Positions 52,201 through 59,740 of a stretch of 64,000 nt of DNA are shown here, piece by piece. Every line of letters begins with the position of its first letter. Position 1 is the stretch's first letter. A program made the translations under genes and the position numbers. This stretch comes from Hyphomicrobium sp. (GTDB lineage: Bacteria > Pseudomonadota > Alphaproteobacteria > Rhizobiales > Hyphomicrobiaceae): the NCBI GenBank assembly GCA_017512425.1, contig JAFWGI010000012.1, forward strand, positions 372,001 to 436,000. Reading direction: 5' to 3'. Below the pieces are notes generated by a model that worked only from the letters and a program-made list of their open reading frames with translations, was not told the DNA's origin and searched no databases.

Positions 52201-53236
52201 GTCGCATGGCATGCGCGAGATCGAAGCGCGCAGCATCGATGCGGACGTCTATGACCGCGTCCCGTCGCCGTCGCGAGCGCCGCCGCCCCAGCCGCCGGTG
52301 CAGATCGGATCGCCGGCGCTGGCGTTTCTGGATTTGCCGCTGATGCCGGGGCAAGTGTTGCCGGAGGCGGGCTTTATCGCGGCGGCGCAAGTGCCGTGGC
52401 CTGGCAGCGTCGCGCTGTACATGTCACCGCTGACGAGCGGATATCAGCTGAAGGCGCTGACGAATGTCGCCGCGACGATGGGCGTGACCGAAACCGTTCT
52501 CGCGGCCGGACCCGAAGGCCGTATCGATCGCGCAACGCGGCTGCGCGTCAAGCTGATGCGCGGCGCGCTTGCGTCGGCTGATCTCGTGACGATGCTTGGC
52601 GGGGCAAACGTTGCCGCCGTCCGAAATGCGAACGGTGCCTGGGAAGTCATTCAGTTTCTCAACGCAGAACTTGTTGCGCCTCTGACCTATGAATTGAGCG
52701 GCTTGCTGCGCGGGCAAGGCGGTACGGAAGGCGCGATGGCGTCAGCGGTTGCGGCCGGCGCATCGTTTGTGCTGCTCGACAACGCCGTGACAGCGGTGCC
52801 GTTGAGCCTTGGTGAATTGCATTTGCCGTTCAACTGGCGCTACGGCCCAGGCAATCGCGGCATCGGCGATGCGTCGTATGTGACGGCGACGCATAGCTAT
52901 CGTGGCGCCGGGCTGCGGCCGTTGTCGCCAACGCGCGTCAAAGCTGCCCGGTCATCGGGCGATATCGCGATCAGCTGGATACGCCGGACGCGGATCGGTG
53001 GCGATAGCTGGGAAGTGACGGACGTGCCGCTCGGCGAAACCGATGAGCGTTATGAAGTCGATGTGCTGAGCGGGACAACCGTCAAGCGCACGCTCGTCAG
53101 CATGGTGCCGAGCGTGACGTACACGGCCGCGCAACAGACCGCGGACTTTGGCAGCGCTCAGGCATCGGTCAACGTCGCCGTGCATCAGATGAGCGGTGTT
53201 TACGGCCGCGGCGAGGCGCGCTCGGCGATCGTCTGA
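49283..53236 (+). CDS. GTA megatron: baseplate/host-specificity protein with TIM-barrel-like domain (gp15)
   Basis: 1317 residues, full length for g15. The N-terminus has glycine-rich segments resembling phage tail tip proteins (VGGALLPAGVSFLGATLTGA). Residues about 430-760 are a glycoside-hydrolase TIM-barrel-like domain (AFLIGSELRGLTGVRSS, IDAIGIDVYWPLADW, FWLMEIGCPAVDKGANQPN). The later part holds phage tail-like and fibronectin-like beta domains (PLTYELSGLLRGQGGTEGAM). It recognises and crosses the recipient envelope. It completes the canonical GTA gene order. Confidence 0.95.
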   Translation: MATLALAAVGASVGGALLPAGVSFLGATLTGAAIGSQVGAFAGSYIDNALFGASGQSRAVEGPRLSNLQVTASTEGAPIPRLYGGARLGGQVIWATDFEEEAVTSSQSAGGAKGGGFGGAESKRTDYRYYANLAIALCEGPVSRIGRVWADGRELDLTNILWRLHTGGEDGSVDSLISAREGAGNAPAYRGVAYIVFERLALADFGNRVPQFSFEVFRSTDDADRNIKGVVLIPGSGEFVYATEPVRQQFEEGSALPLNVHTLQGPTDWDVAADQLQAALPNAKNVSLVVSWFGTDLRAGQCQVKPGVDSANKNTAPLTWSVAGQSRGSAYVVSQISGRAAYGGTPSDQTVVAAIRDLNARGVAVTVNPFILMDVAAGNTLANPYGGASQPAYPWRGRITCHPAAGQPGTVDKTAAAATQITAFVGTATPAHFTLSGDTVVYSGPAEWSYRRMILHHAYLAKAAGGVHAFLIGSELRGLTGVRSSASAFPFVTALIALAADVRAILGPSVKIVYAADWSEYFGYQPPDGTGDVYFHLDPLWASPSIDAIGIDVYWPLADWREGRTHLDYQAGYRSTHDLAYLKSNMQGGEGYDWYYASDANRNAQVRTPITDSYGRPWVYRYKDIKSWWLNQHFNRPGGVQSGTATAWVPQSKPFWLMEIGCPAVDKGANQPNVFVDPKSVENALPYYSKGTRDDLMQRRFLQAFIEAFDWTAAGYIAGLNPVSAVYGGRMVSLDHIHVYCWDARPYPAFPFEQDVWGDGANWAPGHWLNGRVSSGSLDRVVATILQDYGFTDYIAGALSGTVPGYVIDRVMPARDALQPLELAYFFDSVESGGKIRFQHRGQNGPVAHFSELDLVEPRAGDSLLSLTRAQETELPASAKVRFLSLEDDYQQAVAEARRLTGASGRVAQADIAVVLDDALARPIAETWLFEAWAARERASFALPPSSLAIEPGDVVTIAAGNTTRPLRITDISSHGMREIEARSIDADVYDRVPSPSRAPPPQPPVQIGSPALAFLDLPLMPGQVLPEAGFIAAAQVPWPGSVALYMSPLTSGYQLKALTNVAATMGVTETVLAAGPEGRIDRATRLRVKLMRGALASADLVTMLGGANVAAVRNANGAWEVIQFLNAELVAPLTYELSGLLRGQGGTEGAMASAVAAGASFVLLDNAVTAVPLSLGELHLPFNWRYGPGNRGIGDASYVTATHSYRGAGLRPLSPTRVKAARSSGDIAISWIRRTRIGGDSWEVTDVPLGETDERYEVDVLSGTTVKRTLVSMVPSVTYTAAQQTADFGSAQASVNVAVHQMSGVYGRGEARSAIV

Positions 53237-53262
53237 TTTCAACAATTGTCATTGAGGGCGTG

Positions 53263-54618
53263 ATGGATCAACCAGCGTGGCTTGCCGCCGCGTGGGCCGA
53301 ATTCGGCGTGCGCGAAAAGCCGGGAGCTGCAAATGCCGATGCCGTTCTCGGCTATTTCGCCGAGGCCGGTCATCCGAAAATTCGCGATGATGCAACGCCG
53401 TGGTGCGCGGCGTTTGCAGGCGCGATGCTGAAGCGCGCCGGGCTAGACGCCAGCGGATCGTTGATGGCGCGGTCGTATCTGAAGTGGGGCAGCGCAATTG
53501 ATGCGCCGCGGCTTGGCGCGATCACCGTGCTGACGCGTGGAAAATCGGCGAGCGCGGGGCATGTCGGGTTTTATCTCGGGCACGCGGGACCCCGCGTATT
53601 CCTGCTTGGCGGCAATCAAAGTGATGCGGTGACAGTCGAGGCTTTCGACGTCAAGCGTGTGCTTGGCTATCGGTGGCCGGAAACTGTGGCAGTCGTCGCG
53701 ACGGGCGATCCTGCGCCACAGAGAGGTGTCTTTGAACGGGCTCTTGTTCACGTTCTCAGGATGGAAGGCGGATATAGCGACGACTTTTACGATCCCGGTG
53801 GTCCGACCAACAAGGGCATCACGCTCGATGTCTTTGCGCGGTGGCGCGGGTTAACGATCACGGCGCAATCGCGCAAAGCGATGATCGCGGCACTGAAAGA
53901 GATCGACGACGAAACCGTGCGCGCCATCTACTTCAAGCGCTACTGGCTGCCGGCGTCGTGCGACGGGGTACCGGACGGGATCGCGATCATGCAGTTCGAC
54001 GCCGCGGTCAACCACGGTGTCGGAACCGCGATCCGGATATTGCAGGCCGCCGTGCGCGTCACCGCCGATGGCGAAATCGGTCCGCGGACACGCGCGGCTC
54101 TGCAGGCGGCGAAATCGCGCGACGTCATTGCCCGCTACGCCGAGCTCAGACGGAAACGCTACCGGGCGCTGCCGCACTTCTGGCGGTTCGGCCGCGGCTG
54201 GCTGAAGCGTGTCGATGCAACCGAAAAGCTGGCGTTGAGCGAAGCCGCTCCACGTTTGGTCGAAACTCAAATCAAGAAAGGTACGTCCCAAATGAGCGAC
54301 TCATTCAAATTCCCGCGGCCGGGCGAAATTCCGGGCGAGCCGATGGCCGGTCAGACAGACGGCACCGCCGGCGGCAAATGGTGGGGCCATTCGAAAACCG
54401 TCTGGGGCGCATTGATAACGACGCTCGCGACGGTGCTGCCGGTGATCGGCCCGCTATTCGGCCTGTCGCTTCCGGCCGATGTCATCACTGAGATTGGTGA
54501 TCAGACGCTGGTCGTCGTTCAGGCCATCGCCGGATTGTTCGGCACGCTTCTGACGCTGTACGGCCGCAGCACGGCGTCAGTGCCGCTGATGCGCCGCGAC
54601 GTAAACTTACGTATGTGA
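53263..54618 (+). CDS. Fused lysis protein: TIGR02594-type amidase + GH108 muramidase + holin-like membrane tail
   Basis: 451 residues from ATG 53263 (GAGGG upstream), 26 bases after the megatron. Residues 1-143 match the TIGR02594 NlpC/P60-like amidase: AWLAAAWAEFGVREKPGA, Cys48 in PWCAAFAG, His in SAGHVGFYLG and GGNQSDAV. Residues 150-340 are a GH108 lysozyme with catalytic Glu in RMEGGYSDDFYDPGGPTNKG and a C-terminal peptidoglycan-binding part. Residues 365-451 carry two membrane segments (WGALITTLATVLPVIGPLFG; LVVVQAIAGLFGTLLTLYG), holin-like. Endolysin and holin are normally separate. An internal start at 54292 with its own ribosome site could also yield the membrane tail alone. Confidence 0.88.
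   Translation: MDQPAWLAAAWAEFGVREKPGAANADAVLGYFAEAGHPKIRDDATPWCAAFAGAMLKRAGLDASGSLMARSYLKWGSAIDAPRLGAITVLTRGKSASAGHVGFYLGHAGPRVFLLGGNQSDAVTVEAFDVKRVLGYRWPETVAVVATGDPAPQRGVFERALVHVLRMEGGYSDDFYDPGGPTNKGITLDVFARWRGLTITAQSRKAMIAALKEIDDETVRAIYFKRYWLPASCDGVPDGIAIMQFDAAVNHGVGTAIRILQAAVRVTADGEIGPRTRAALQAAKSRDVIARYAELRRKRYRALPHFWRFGRGWLKRVDATEKLALSEAAPRLVETQIKKGTSQMSDSFKFPRPGEIPGEPMAGQTDGTAGGKWWGHSKTVWGALITTLATVLPVIGPLFGLSLPADVITEIGDQTLVVVQAIAGLFGTLLTLYGRSTASVPLMRRDVNLRM
54276..54294 (+). promoter_or_regulatory. Internal ribosome binding site and start for a holin-like product
   Basis: Within the fused lysis gene, AAAGG (54277-54281 region) stands about 10 bases before ATG 54292. Translation from there would give 108 residues (MSDSFKFPRPGEIPGE onward) with both membrane segments, the size of a small phage holin. 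Confidence 0.5.
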
Positions 54619-54701
54619 CCCGTATGACGCCGCAGTGTGCGCAGGCTATACAATGGCGCTCTTGATGCATTCATGACCCGTTCACGGGAACCGCGTTAAG
54701 C

Positions 54702-55058
54702 ATGATGCTCTCAACGATCAGGCGGCGCATGCGCATTTTGGACGTGCAGCTATGGACAGGGTTCGCGGCGGTTCTCGCCGCGAGCGTTGCCGTGCCTGCC
54801 GCGGCGGACGAATGCCTGTCCGATTGGGGCGCCGCCGGTCAGATCGTGCGCCGCGAAAAGCTTCTGACTGTGCAACAGCTTACGCAGGAAGAGTCGGTGC
54901 TGCTGCCCGGCAAGCCGATCAAAACCACGCTGTGTAAAGTCGGCGACGATTACGTCTATAAGGTCGTCGTCCGCGTCGTCGGCGGCGCGCTCAAGACGAT
55001 TGTCGTCGATGCCCGGCGGCCCGAGCCGGCCGCTGCCGTGGGTGCAAAGTCCAGGTAG
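54702..55058 (+). CDS. Small periplasmic PepSY-like protein, FeuN-like position
   Basis: 118 residues; ATG 54729 is an alternative start closer to the signal peptide (cleavage near VPAAA-DE). The mature part, about 85 residues with one Cys pair, has a PepSY-like end (KVGDDYVYKVVVRVVGGALK, then TIVVDARR). In Sinorhizobium a small periplasmic protein, FeuN, is encoded just before feuPQ and restrains the FeuQ kinase. Position and size suggest the same role here; sequence alone does not prove it. Confidence 0.75.
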   Translation: MMLSTIRRRMRILDVQLWTGFAAVLAASVAVPAAADECLSDWGAAGQIVRREKLLTVQQLTQEESVLLPGKPIKTTLCKVGDDYVYKVVVRVVGGALKTIVVDARRPEPAAAVGAKSR

Positions 55059-55120
55059 AAGTTTTGCCACACGTCCGCGTATAAAGTCGGTTCAGGCTCA
55101 ACAGAACACCCAGGCTCCCC

Positions 55121-55792
55121 GTGCGCGCACTCGTCGTCGAAGATGACAAAGACCTCAACCGGCAGCTGGTTACGGCGCTCGGTGATGCCGGCTATGCGGT
55201 CGACACCGCGCTCGACGGCGAAGAGGGGTATTTTCTCGGCGATACCGAACCCTACGACGTCGTGATCCTGGATATCGGTCTACCGAAGATGGACGGTATC
55301 TCGATCCTCGAGCAGTGGCGGCGCAGCGAGCGCAAGATGCCGGTCATCATCCTGACGGCCCGCGACCGCTGGAGCGACAAGGTGACGGGTATGGACGCTG
55401 GCGCCGACGATTACCTCGCCAAGCCTTTCCACATGGAAGAACTGCTGGCGCGCGTGCGTGCGCAGGTGCGCCGTGCGTCGGGTCACGCGAAAGCCGAGAT
55501 CGAGTGCGGGCCGCTGCGCCTCGATACCAAGTCGGCGCGTGTCACGTGCGAAGGTCAGCAGGTCAAACTGACGTCACACGAATTCCGCCTGCTGGCTTAC
55601 CTCATGCATCACAACGGCCGCGTCGTCTCGCGCACGGAGCTTGTCGAACACCTGTATGATCAGGACTTCGACCGCGACAGCAATACGATCGAAGTTTTCA
55701 TCGGCCGCTTGCGCAAGAAAATTCCGGTCGACGTCATTCAGACCGTGCGCGGGCTCGGCTATCGCATGAGCCACGGCTCTGATGAGGTTTAA
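55121..55792 (+). CDS. feuP: OmpR-family response regulator, FeuP-like
   Basis: 223 residues from GTG 55121. The receiver domain has acidic pair VVEDDKD, phosphoacceptor Asp51 (VVILDIGLP) and Lys in YLAKPFHMEEL. The output domain is an OmpR winged helix (LTSHEFRLLAYLMHHNGRVV, then SNTIEVFIGRLRKK). It overlaps the sensor kinase gene by 11 bases. The neighbourhood (ccm genes, degP) matches the rhizobial feuPQ locus, which controls export of cyclic glucans and osmoadaptation in Sinorhizobium. Confidence 0.9.
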   Translation: MRALVVEDDKDLNRQLVTALGDAGYAVDTALDGEEGYFLGDTEPYDVVILDIGLPKMDGISILEQWRRSERKMPVIILTARDRWSDKVTGMDAGADDYLAKPFHMEELLARVRAQVRRASGHAKAEIECGPLRLDTKSARVTCEGQQVKLTSHEFRLLAYLMHHNGRVVSRTELVEHLYDQDFDRDSNTIEVFIGRLRKKIPVDVIQTVRGLGYRMSHGSDEV

Positions 55793-57164
55793 CTCCCTCG
55801 CGTTTCGTCTCTTTGCGACGTCGGCTGCGTGGACGCTGCTTGTGCTGCCGCTCGCCGGATATTTGATCTACGCGCTGTACCGCGAAGACGTTCAAGTGTC
55901 GTTCGATGCGCAGTTGAAGAAGTTGCTGACGGCGCTTGCGGTCGACAGCATGAACACGACCGGCGATCAGCCGGTGCCGCCGCAGAATCTTTACGAGCCC
56001 TTGTTCGAGGTGACGCATTCGGGGTGGTATTGGCAGGTCCGCCCGCTCGATAACGCGCAAGGGCGGACGCTCGTCTCTTCGTCACTTGCGTCCGAAGTTC
56101 TGCCATCTCCTTACGACCGGAAATTTCCGACAGACTTAACCGGCACGCGCTGGATGAACGTCCCGGGCCCACACGGCGAAACGATCAGAATTCTCGAAGT
56201 AATAGATACGCCAGGCCACGAGCCCGACAAAACAAAGTATTCCGTTATCGTGGCCGGTCCGTTGAATTGGCTCGAAGAGACGGTTGCGAAATTCCGTAAC
56301 CGGCTGACGACGGCACTTTCGCTGTTCGGGCTCGGCCTGATGGGCGTGACGCTGTTCCAAGTGCGGTTCGGATTGCTGCCGCTGCGCAGGATCGAGCAGG
56401 GCTTGTCGAGCATCCGGTCCGGCGCGGCCGCCAAACTCGACGGCCAGCTTCCGGCGGAAATCGAACCGCTGCAGTCAGAGCTCAACGCGCTCATTCAATC
56501 CAACAACGAGATTGTCGATCGCGCGCGGACACAGGTCGGCAATTTGGCGCACGCGCTCAAGACGCCGCTCGCCGTGATCACCAATGAGGCGCGCGAAGAT
56601 AAATCGCCGTTCGCGAGCAAGGTCGCTCAGCAGGCGCAGATCATGCGCGATCAGGTCAGTCACTATCTTGATCGCGCCCGGATGGCGGCGAGCGCCGGTG
56701 CCATCGGCCGCGTGACGCCATTCGAACCGGTGGCCGAGCCGCTCGTTCGAGCGCTGGAGCGGATCAACCGCGACAAGGGTATCGCAATTCGGATGTCGGT
56801 TGATCGCGACGCCAAGTTCCAGGGCGAAAAGCAGGATCTCGAAGAAATGCTCGGGAACCTGCTCGATAACGCCTGCAAATGGGGCCGCAAGAACGTCCAA
56901 CTTAAAGCAACTGTTTCCCCCTTGGACGTCAAATCCAAAACGCGGCGTCTCGCGATAACGGTCGAGGATGATGGGCCGGGATTGACGGACGAGCAGCGCA
57001 AGAAGATCGGCAAGCGCGGTATGCGTCTCGATGAGACGAAGCCCGGTTCAGGCCTCGGATTGTCGATTGTCAGTGATCTTGCAACGTCTTACCGCGGCAG
57101 CATGGCGCTTGAGGCGTCGCCGCTCGGCGGATTGCTGGTCAGGCTCGATTTGCCGGCCGTTTAA
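55782..57164 (+). CDS. feuQ: Sensor histidine kinase, FeuQ-like
   Basis: 460 residues. Two membrane segments (about 12-32 and 178-198) flank a periplasmic sensor of about 145 residues. The phosphorylated His258 is in NLAHALKTPLAVI. The ATPase core has the N box (LGNLLDNACKWG), G1 (VEDDGPGL) and G2 (GSGLGLSIV). It would phosphorylate the adjacent response regulator and may be restrained by the upstream PepSY-like protein. The HAxKTP form is typical of PhoQ/FeuQ kinases. Confidence 0.92.
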   Translation: MRFNSLAFRLFATSAAWTLLVLPLAGYLIYALYREDVQVSFDAQLKKLLTALAVDSMNTTGDQPVPPQNLYEPLFEVTHSGWYWQVRPLDNAQGRTLVSSSLASEVLPSPYDRKFPTDLTGTRWMNVPGPHGETIRILEVIDTPGHEPDKTKYSVIVAGPLNWLEETVAKFRNRLTTALSLFGLGLMGVTLFQVRFGLLPLRRIEQGLSSIRSGAAAKLDGQLPAEIEPLQSELNALIQSNNEIVDRARTQVGNLAHALKTPLAVITNEAREDKSPFASKVAQQAQIMRDQVSHYLDRARMAASAGAIGRVTPFEPVAEPLVRALERINRDKGIAIRMSVDRDAKFQGEKQDLEEMLGNLLDNACKWGRKNVQLKATVSPLDVKSKTRRLAITVEDDGPGLTDEQRKKIGKRGMRLDETKPGSGLGLSIVSDLATSYRGSMALEASPLGGLLVRLDLPAV

Positions 57165-57355
57165 ATTTGCCCGCCGTCTGATGTTGCGCGCAAACTGCTG
57201 CGTCGCAACAACACTGTCGCCGCTGACTGAAAGTCGCCCGAATCACTGTGGATTTCTGCCTTGCCGTGCCCATAATCTCGGCGTAGCGCTAATTTCTAGG
57301 TCGGCGCTGGGACACGGCGAAGGTCAATCGGGGTTTCTCAGTGACGAGGTTGGTT

Positions 57356-57832
57356 ATGCGCAGCGCGCGGCTCATCGTGGTAATGCCGGTCCTTGCCGGA
57401 TTGGTGGCGTGCTCCAGCCCGGACGGCGGGATTTCCAAATCGGATTCCGGCATGGTTCTCGGCGGCGTCGCTGGCGGCATCGTCGGCAATCAGATCGGCA
57501 AGGGTCGCGGTAACGTGCTCGCAACCGTTGCCGGCGCCGTGGTCGGCGGTCTCGTCGGTAGCGAAATCGGCCGCAGCCTCGATCAGCGCGATCGCCAGCT
57601 GGCCCAGGAAGCCGAATTCGAAGCGCTTGAGCGTGGTCAATCGGGCGTATCGCGGCAATGGCGCAACCCGGACAACGGCCGCTATGGCGAAATCGTCCCG
57701 AGCAAGCCGTACAAGCGCGGCACGAACGATTGTCGCGACTTTACGCATACCGTCTATATCGATGGCCGCCCGCAGCAGATGCGCGGCACGGCTTGCCGCA
57801 ATCCGGACGGCACCTGGCAGAACGTCGCCTAA
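57356..57832 (+). CDS. Glycine-zipper outer-membrane lipoprotein (17 kDa antigen-like)
   Basis: 158 residues from ATG 57356 (GAGG upstream). A lipobox LVAC lies near residue 19. A glycine-zipper follows (GGVAGGIVGNQIGKGRGNVL and AGAVVGGLVGSEIGRSL). The C-terminal domain RQWRNPDNGRYGEIVPSKPY, with a Cys pair (CRDFTHTVYIDG, TACRNPDGTW), matches the RT0821/Lpp0805 surface protein group. Probably anchored in the outer membrane. Confidence 0.88.
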   Translation: MRSARLIVVMPVLAGLVACSSPDGGISKSDSGMVLGGVAGGIVGNQIGKGRGNVLATVAGAVVGGLVGSEIGRSLDQRDRQLAQEAEFEALERGQSGVSRQWRNPDNGRYGEIVPSKPYKRGTNDCRDFTHTVYIDGRPQQMRGTACRNPDGTWQNVA

Positions 57833-58064
57833 GGGCAATTACTGCGACGCATCGCAATCGTAAACGCCCGCGACAGATGATCCGCGTCTGCGGCTAGGCT
57901 TGCGTGCGGGCGCAGCCACTTCTATGCCCTAACCAACGTTCGACACCGCTGCTTGCTGGATTGCTCCAGGAGCCTTACATGCGGCTGTAAAACAAGGTTG
58001 TCGGGCATTGGCCGCATCGGCGCTCGCGCAGCCGGCGGCGTGCTGCGGAGAGAGCGCATTGGCG

Positions 58065-59192
58065 ATGGTTTTCTGGATCCTGATTGCGTTGCTCGCGGCG
58101 GCGGTGACCTACGCGGTGACGCGGCCGCTACTGCAGCCCGTCAGTGATGCTGGCAACGCGAGCGACGCCGACATTGCGGTCTATAAGGATCAGCTCGCCG
58201 AGATCGATGCCGATGAAGCGCGCGGCGCGATTTCTAAAATTGAAGCCGGTGCGGCGCGCACTGAAGTCCAGCGCCGCGTATTGCGTCAGGCGGGGTCTGT
58301 ACGCGATGAGCCGGCAGCGCCCGTTTCCGATCGCATACTCAATCCATTGCACATGACGGCGACACTCGTCCTGCCGCTGGCGAGCCTCGCGCTTTATATG
58401 ATGTTTGGCGCGCCAGGTCTGCCGGGCGTGCCGCTCGCCGAGCGCCTCGCAGGCAACCTTGATGCAACCAAGACCGAAGACATGGTCGCGAAGGTCGAGG
58501 CGCGTCTCAGACAAAAGCCGGACGACGGTACGGGCTGGGAAGTGATCGCGCCGGTCTACATGGCGCAGGGCCGCTACGCAGATGCGGCGACGGCATTTGC
58601 AAACGCGCTCCGCTACCTCGGTGAATCGCCGCGCCGCCTGCTCGGATTTGCCGACGCGCGTATACGCGCTGCCGACGGGCTCGTGCCGGACGACGCGCGC
58701 AAAGCACTGCGCACCGTGATTGAAGCCGATCCTAAGCGCGTCGAGCCGCGCATCTGGCTCGCGCTCGCCAAAGAGCAGGACGGCAAGAAAGATGAAGCGC
58801 TGGCCGACTTCAAAGCGCTGCTTGCGGAGGCAGGTGACGATGCGCCGTGGCGCGGTGTCGTCCAGGATCGCATCGCCTACATTGAAAATCCGAATGCCGT
58901 GCGGCCACCCCACAAAGGTCCGACTGCGGAGCAGGTCGCGAAAGCCGAAGCTATGTCGCCGGATGAGCGCGCGGCGATGATCGACCGGATGGTGTCGGGG
59001 CTTGCCGACAAATTGAAGACCAATGGACGCGATAAAGATGGCTGGCAGCGTCTCATCCAGGCCTATCAGATGCTCGGGCGCAAAGACGACGCGGTACAGG
59101 CCGTCGCAAACGCCAAGACGGCATTGGCGGGTGACGATGTGGCGATCAAGCAGGTCGAAGACTTTGCCAAGGCGCTGGGCGTCGGCGGCTGA
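58065..59192 (+). CDS. ccmI: Cytochrome c biogenesis protein CcmI
   Basis: 375 residues from ATG 58065. Two membrane segments (FWILIALLAAAVTYAVTRPL; ATLVLPLASLALYMMFG) are separated by a short leucine-zipper-like loop (DIAVYKDQLAEIDADEARGA). The periplasmic part is TPR-like (TGWEVIAPVYMAQGRYADAA). CcmI delivers apocytochrome c to the CcmFH haem lyase. It starts the ccmI-E-F-H operon. Confidence 0.92.
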   Translation: MVFWILIALLAAAVTYAVTRPLLQPVSDAGNASDADIAVYKDQLAEIDADEARGAISKIEAGAARTEVQRRVLRQAGSVRDEPAAPVSDRILNPLHMTATLVLPLASLALYMMFGAPGLPGVPLAERLAGNLDATKTEDMVAKVEARLRQKPDDGTGWEVIAPVYMAQGRYADAATAFANALRYLGESPRRLLGFADARIRAADGLVPDDARKALRTVIEADPKRVEPRIWLALAKEQDGKKDEALADFKALLAEAGDDAPWRGVVQDRIAYIENPNAVRPPHKGPTAEQVAKAEAMSPDERAAMIDRMVSGLADKLKTNGRDKDGWQRLIQAYQMLGRKDDAVQAVANAKTALAGDDVAIKQVEDFAKALGVGG

Positions 59193-59219
59193 GACGGACG
59201 CATAAGGGACAACACGGCA

Positions 59220-59696
59220 ATGACACGCAAGCAGAAGCGCGGTTTGATGATCGGATCGGGGGTCGCGGTGCTTGGCGTTGCGGCGATCATGGTGCTGTTT
59301 GCTTTGAAGGACTCGATCGTGTTCTTTCATACGCCGAGCGATATTGCGGAAAAGGGCGTTCCGGCAGGTCAGCGTATCCGGCTCGGCGGGCTTGTCGCCA
59401 ACGGTTCGGTGGTGCGCGGCCAAGGCACGACGGTATCGTTCAAGGTGACGGACACGCTGAAAGAATTGCCGGTGACGTTCACGGGCGTGCTGCCGGACCT
59501 GTTCCGCGAAGGCCAGGGCGTCGTGGCGGAAGGCGTGCTTGATGGCAACGGCACGTTTGCCGCCGACAGCGTGCTTGCCAAGCATGACGAAAACTACATG
59601 CCGGCCGAAGTGAAGAAGTCGCTCGAAGAGCGTGGCGTCAAACTTGGGACGAGCGCACACCCCGAGGATGCTGCTAAAACGTCCGCACAGCCGTAA
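59220..59696 (+). CDS. ccmE: Haem chaperone CcmE
   Basis: 158 residues with one N-terminal membrane anchor. The covalent haem-binding His122 lies in AKHDENYMP, with Tyr126 as axial ligand. The OB-fold core contains RIRLGGLVANGSVVRG and VTFTGVLPDLFREGQGVV. It carries haem to CcmF. Confidence 0.95.
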   Translation: MTRKQKRGLMIGSGVAVLGVAAIMVLFALKDSIVFFHTPSDIAEKGVPAGQRIRLGGLVANGSVVRGQGTTVSFKVTDTLKELPVTFTGVLPDLFREGQGVVAEGVLDGNGTFAADSVLAKHDENYMPAEVKKSLEERGVKLGTSAHPEDAAKTSAQP

Positions 59697-59740
59697 GCCA
59701 GCCTTTAGAATGACCGCCGCCAGCACATGAGGCCGAAGCC

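Noticed and set aside
35709..54618. The phage-like cluster as a complete prophage
   Set aside because: No integrase, replication genes, repressor or attachment sites are visible, and gene order and families (DUF2460, DUF2163, NlpC/P60, TIM-barrel megatron) are those of a gene transfer agent.
58128..59726. A 532-codon open frame antisense to ccmI and ccmE
   Set aside because: It covers two well-supported genes on the other strand and has no recognisable domain or ribosome binding site.
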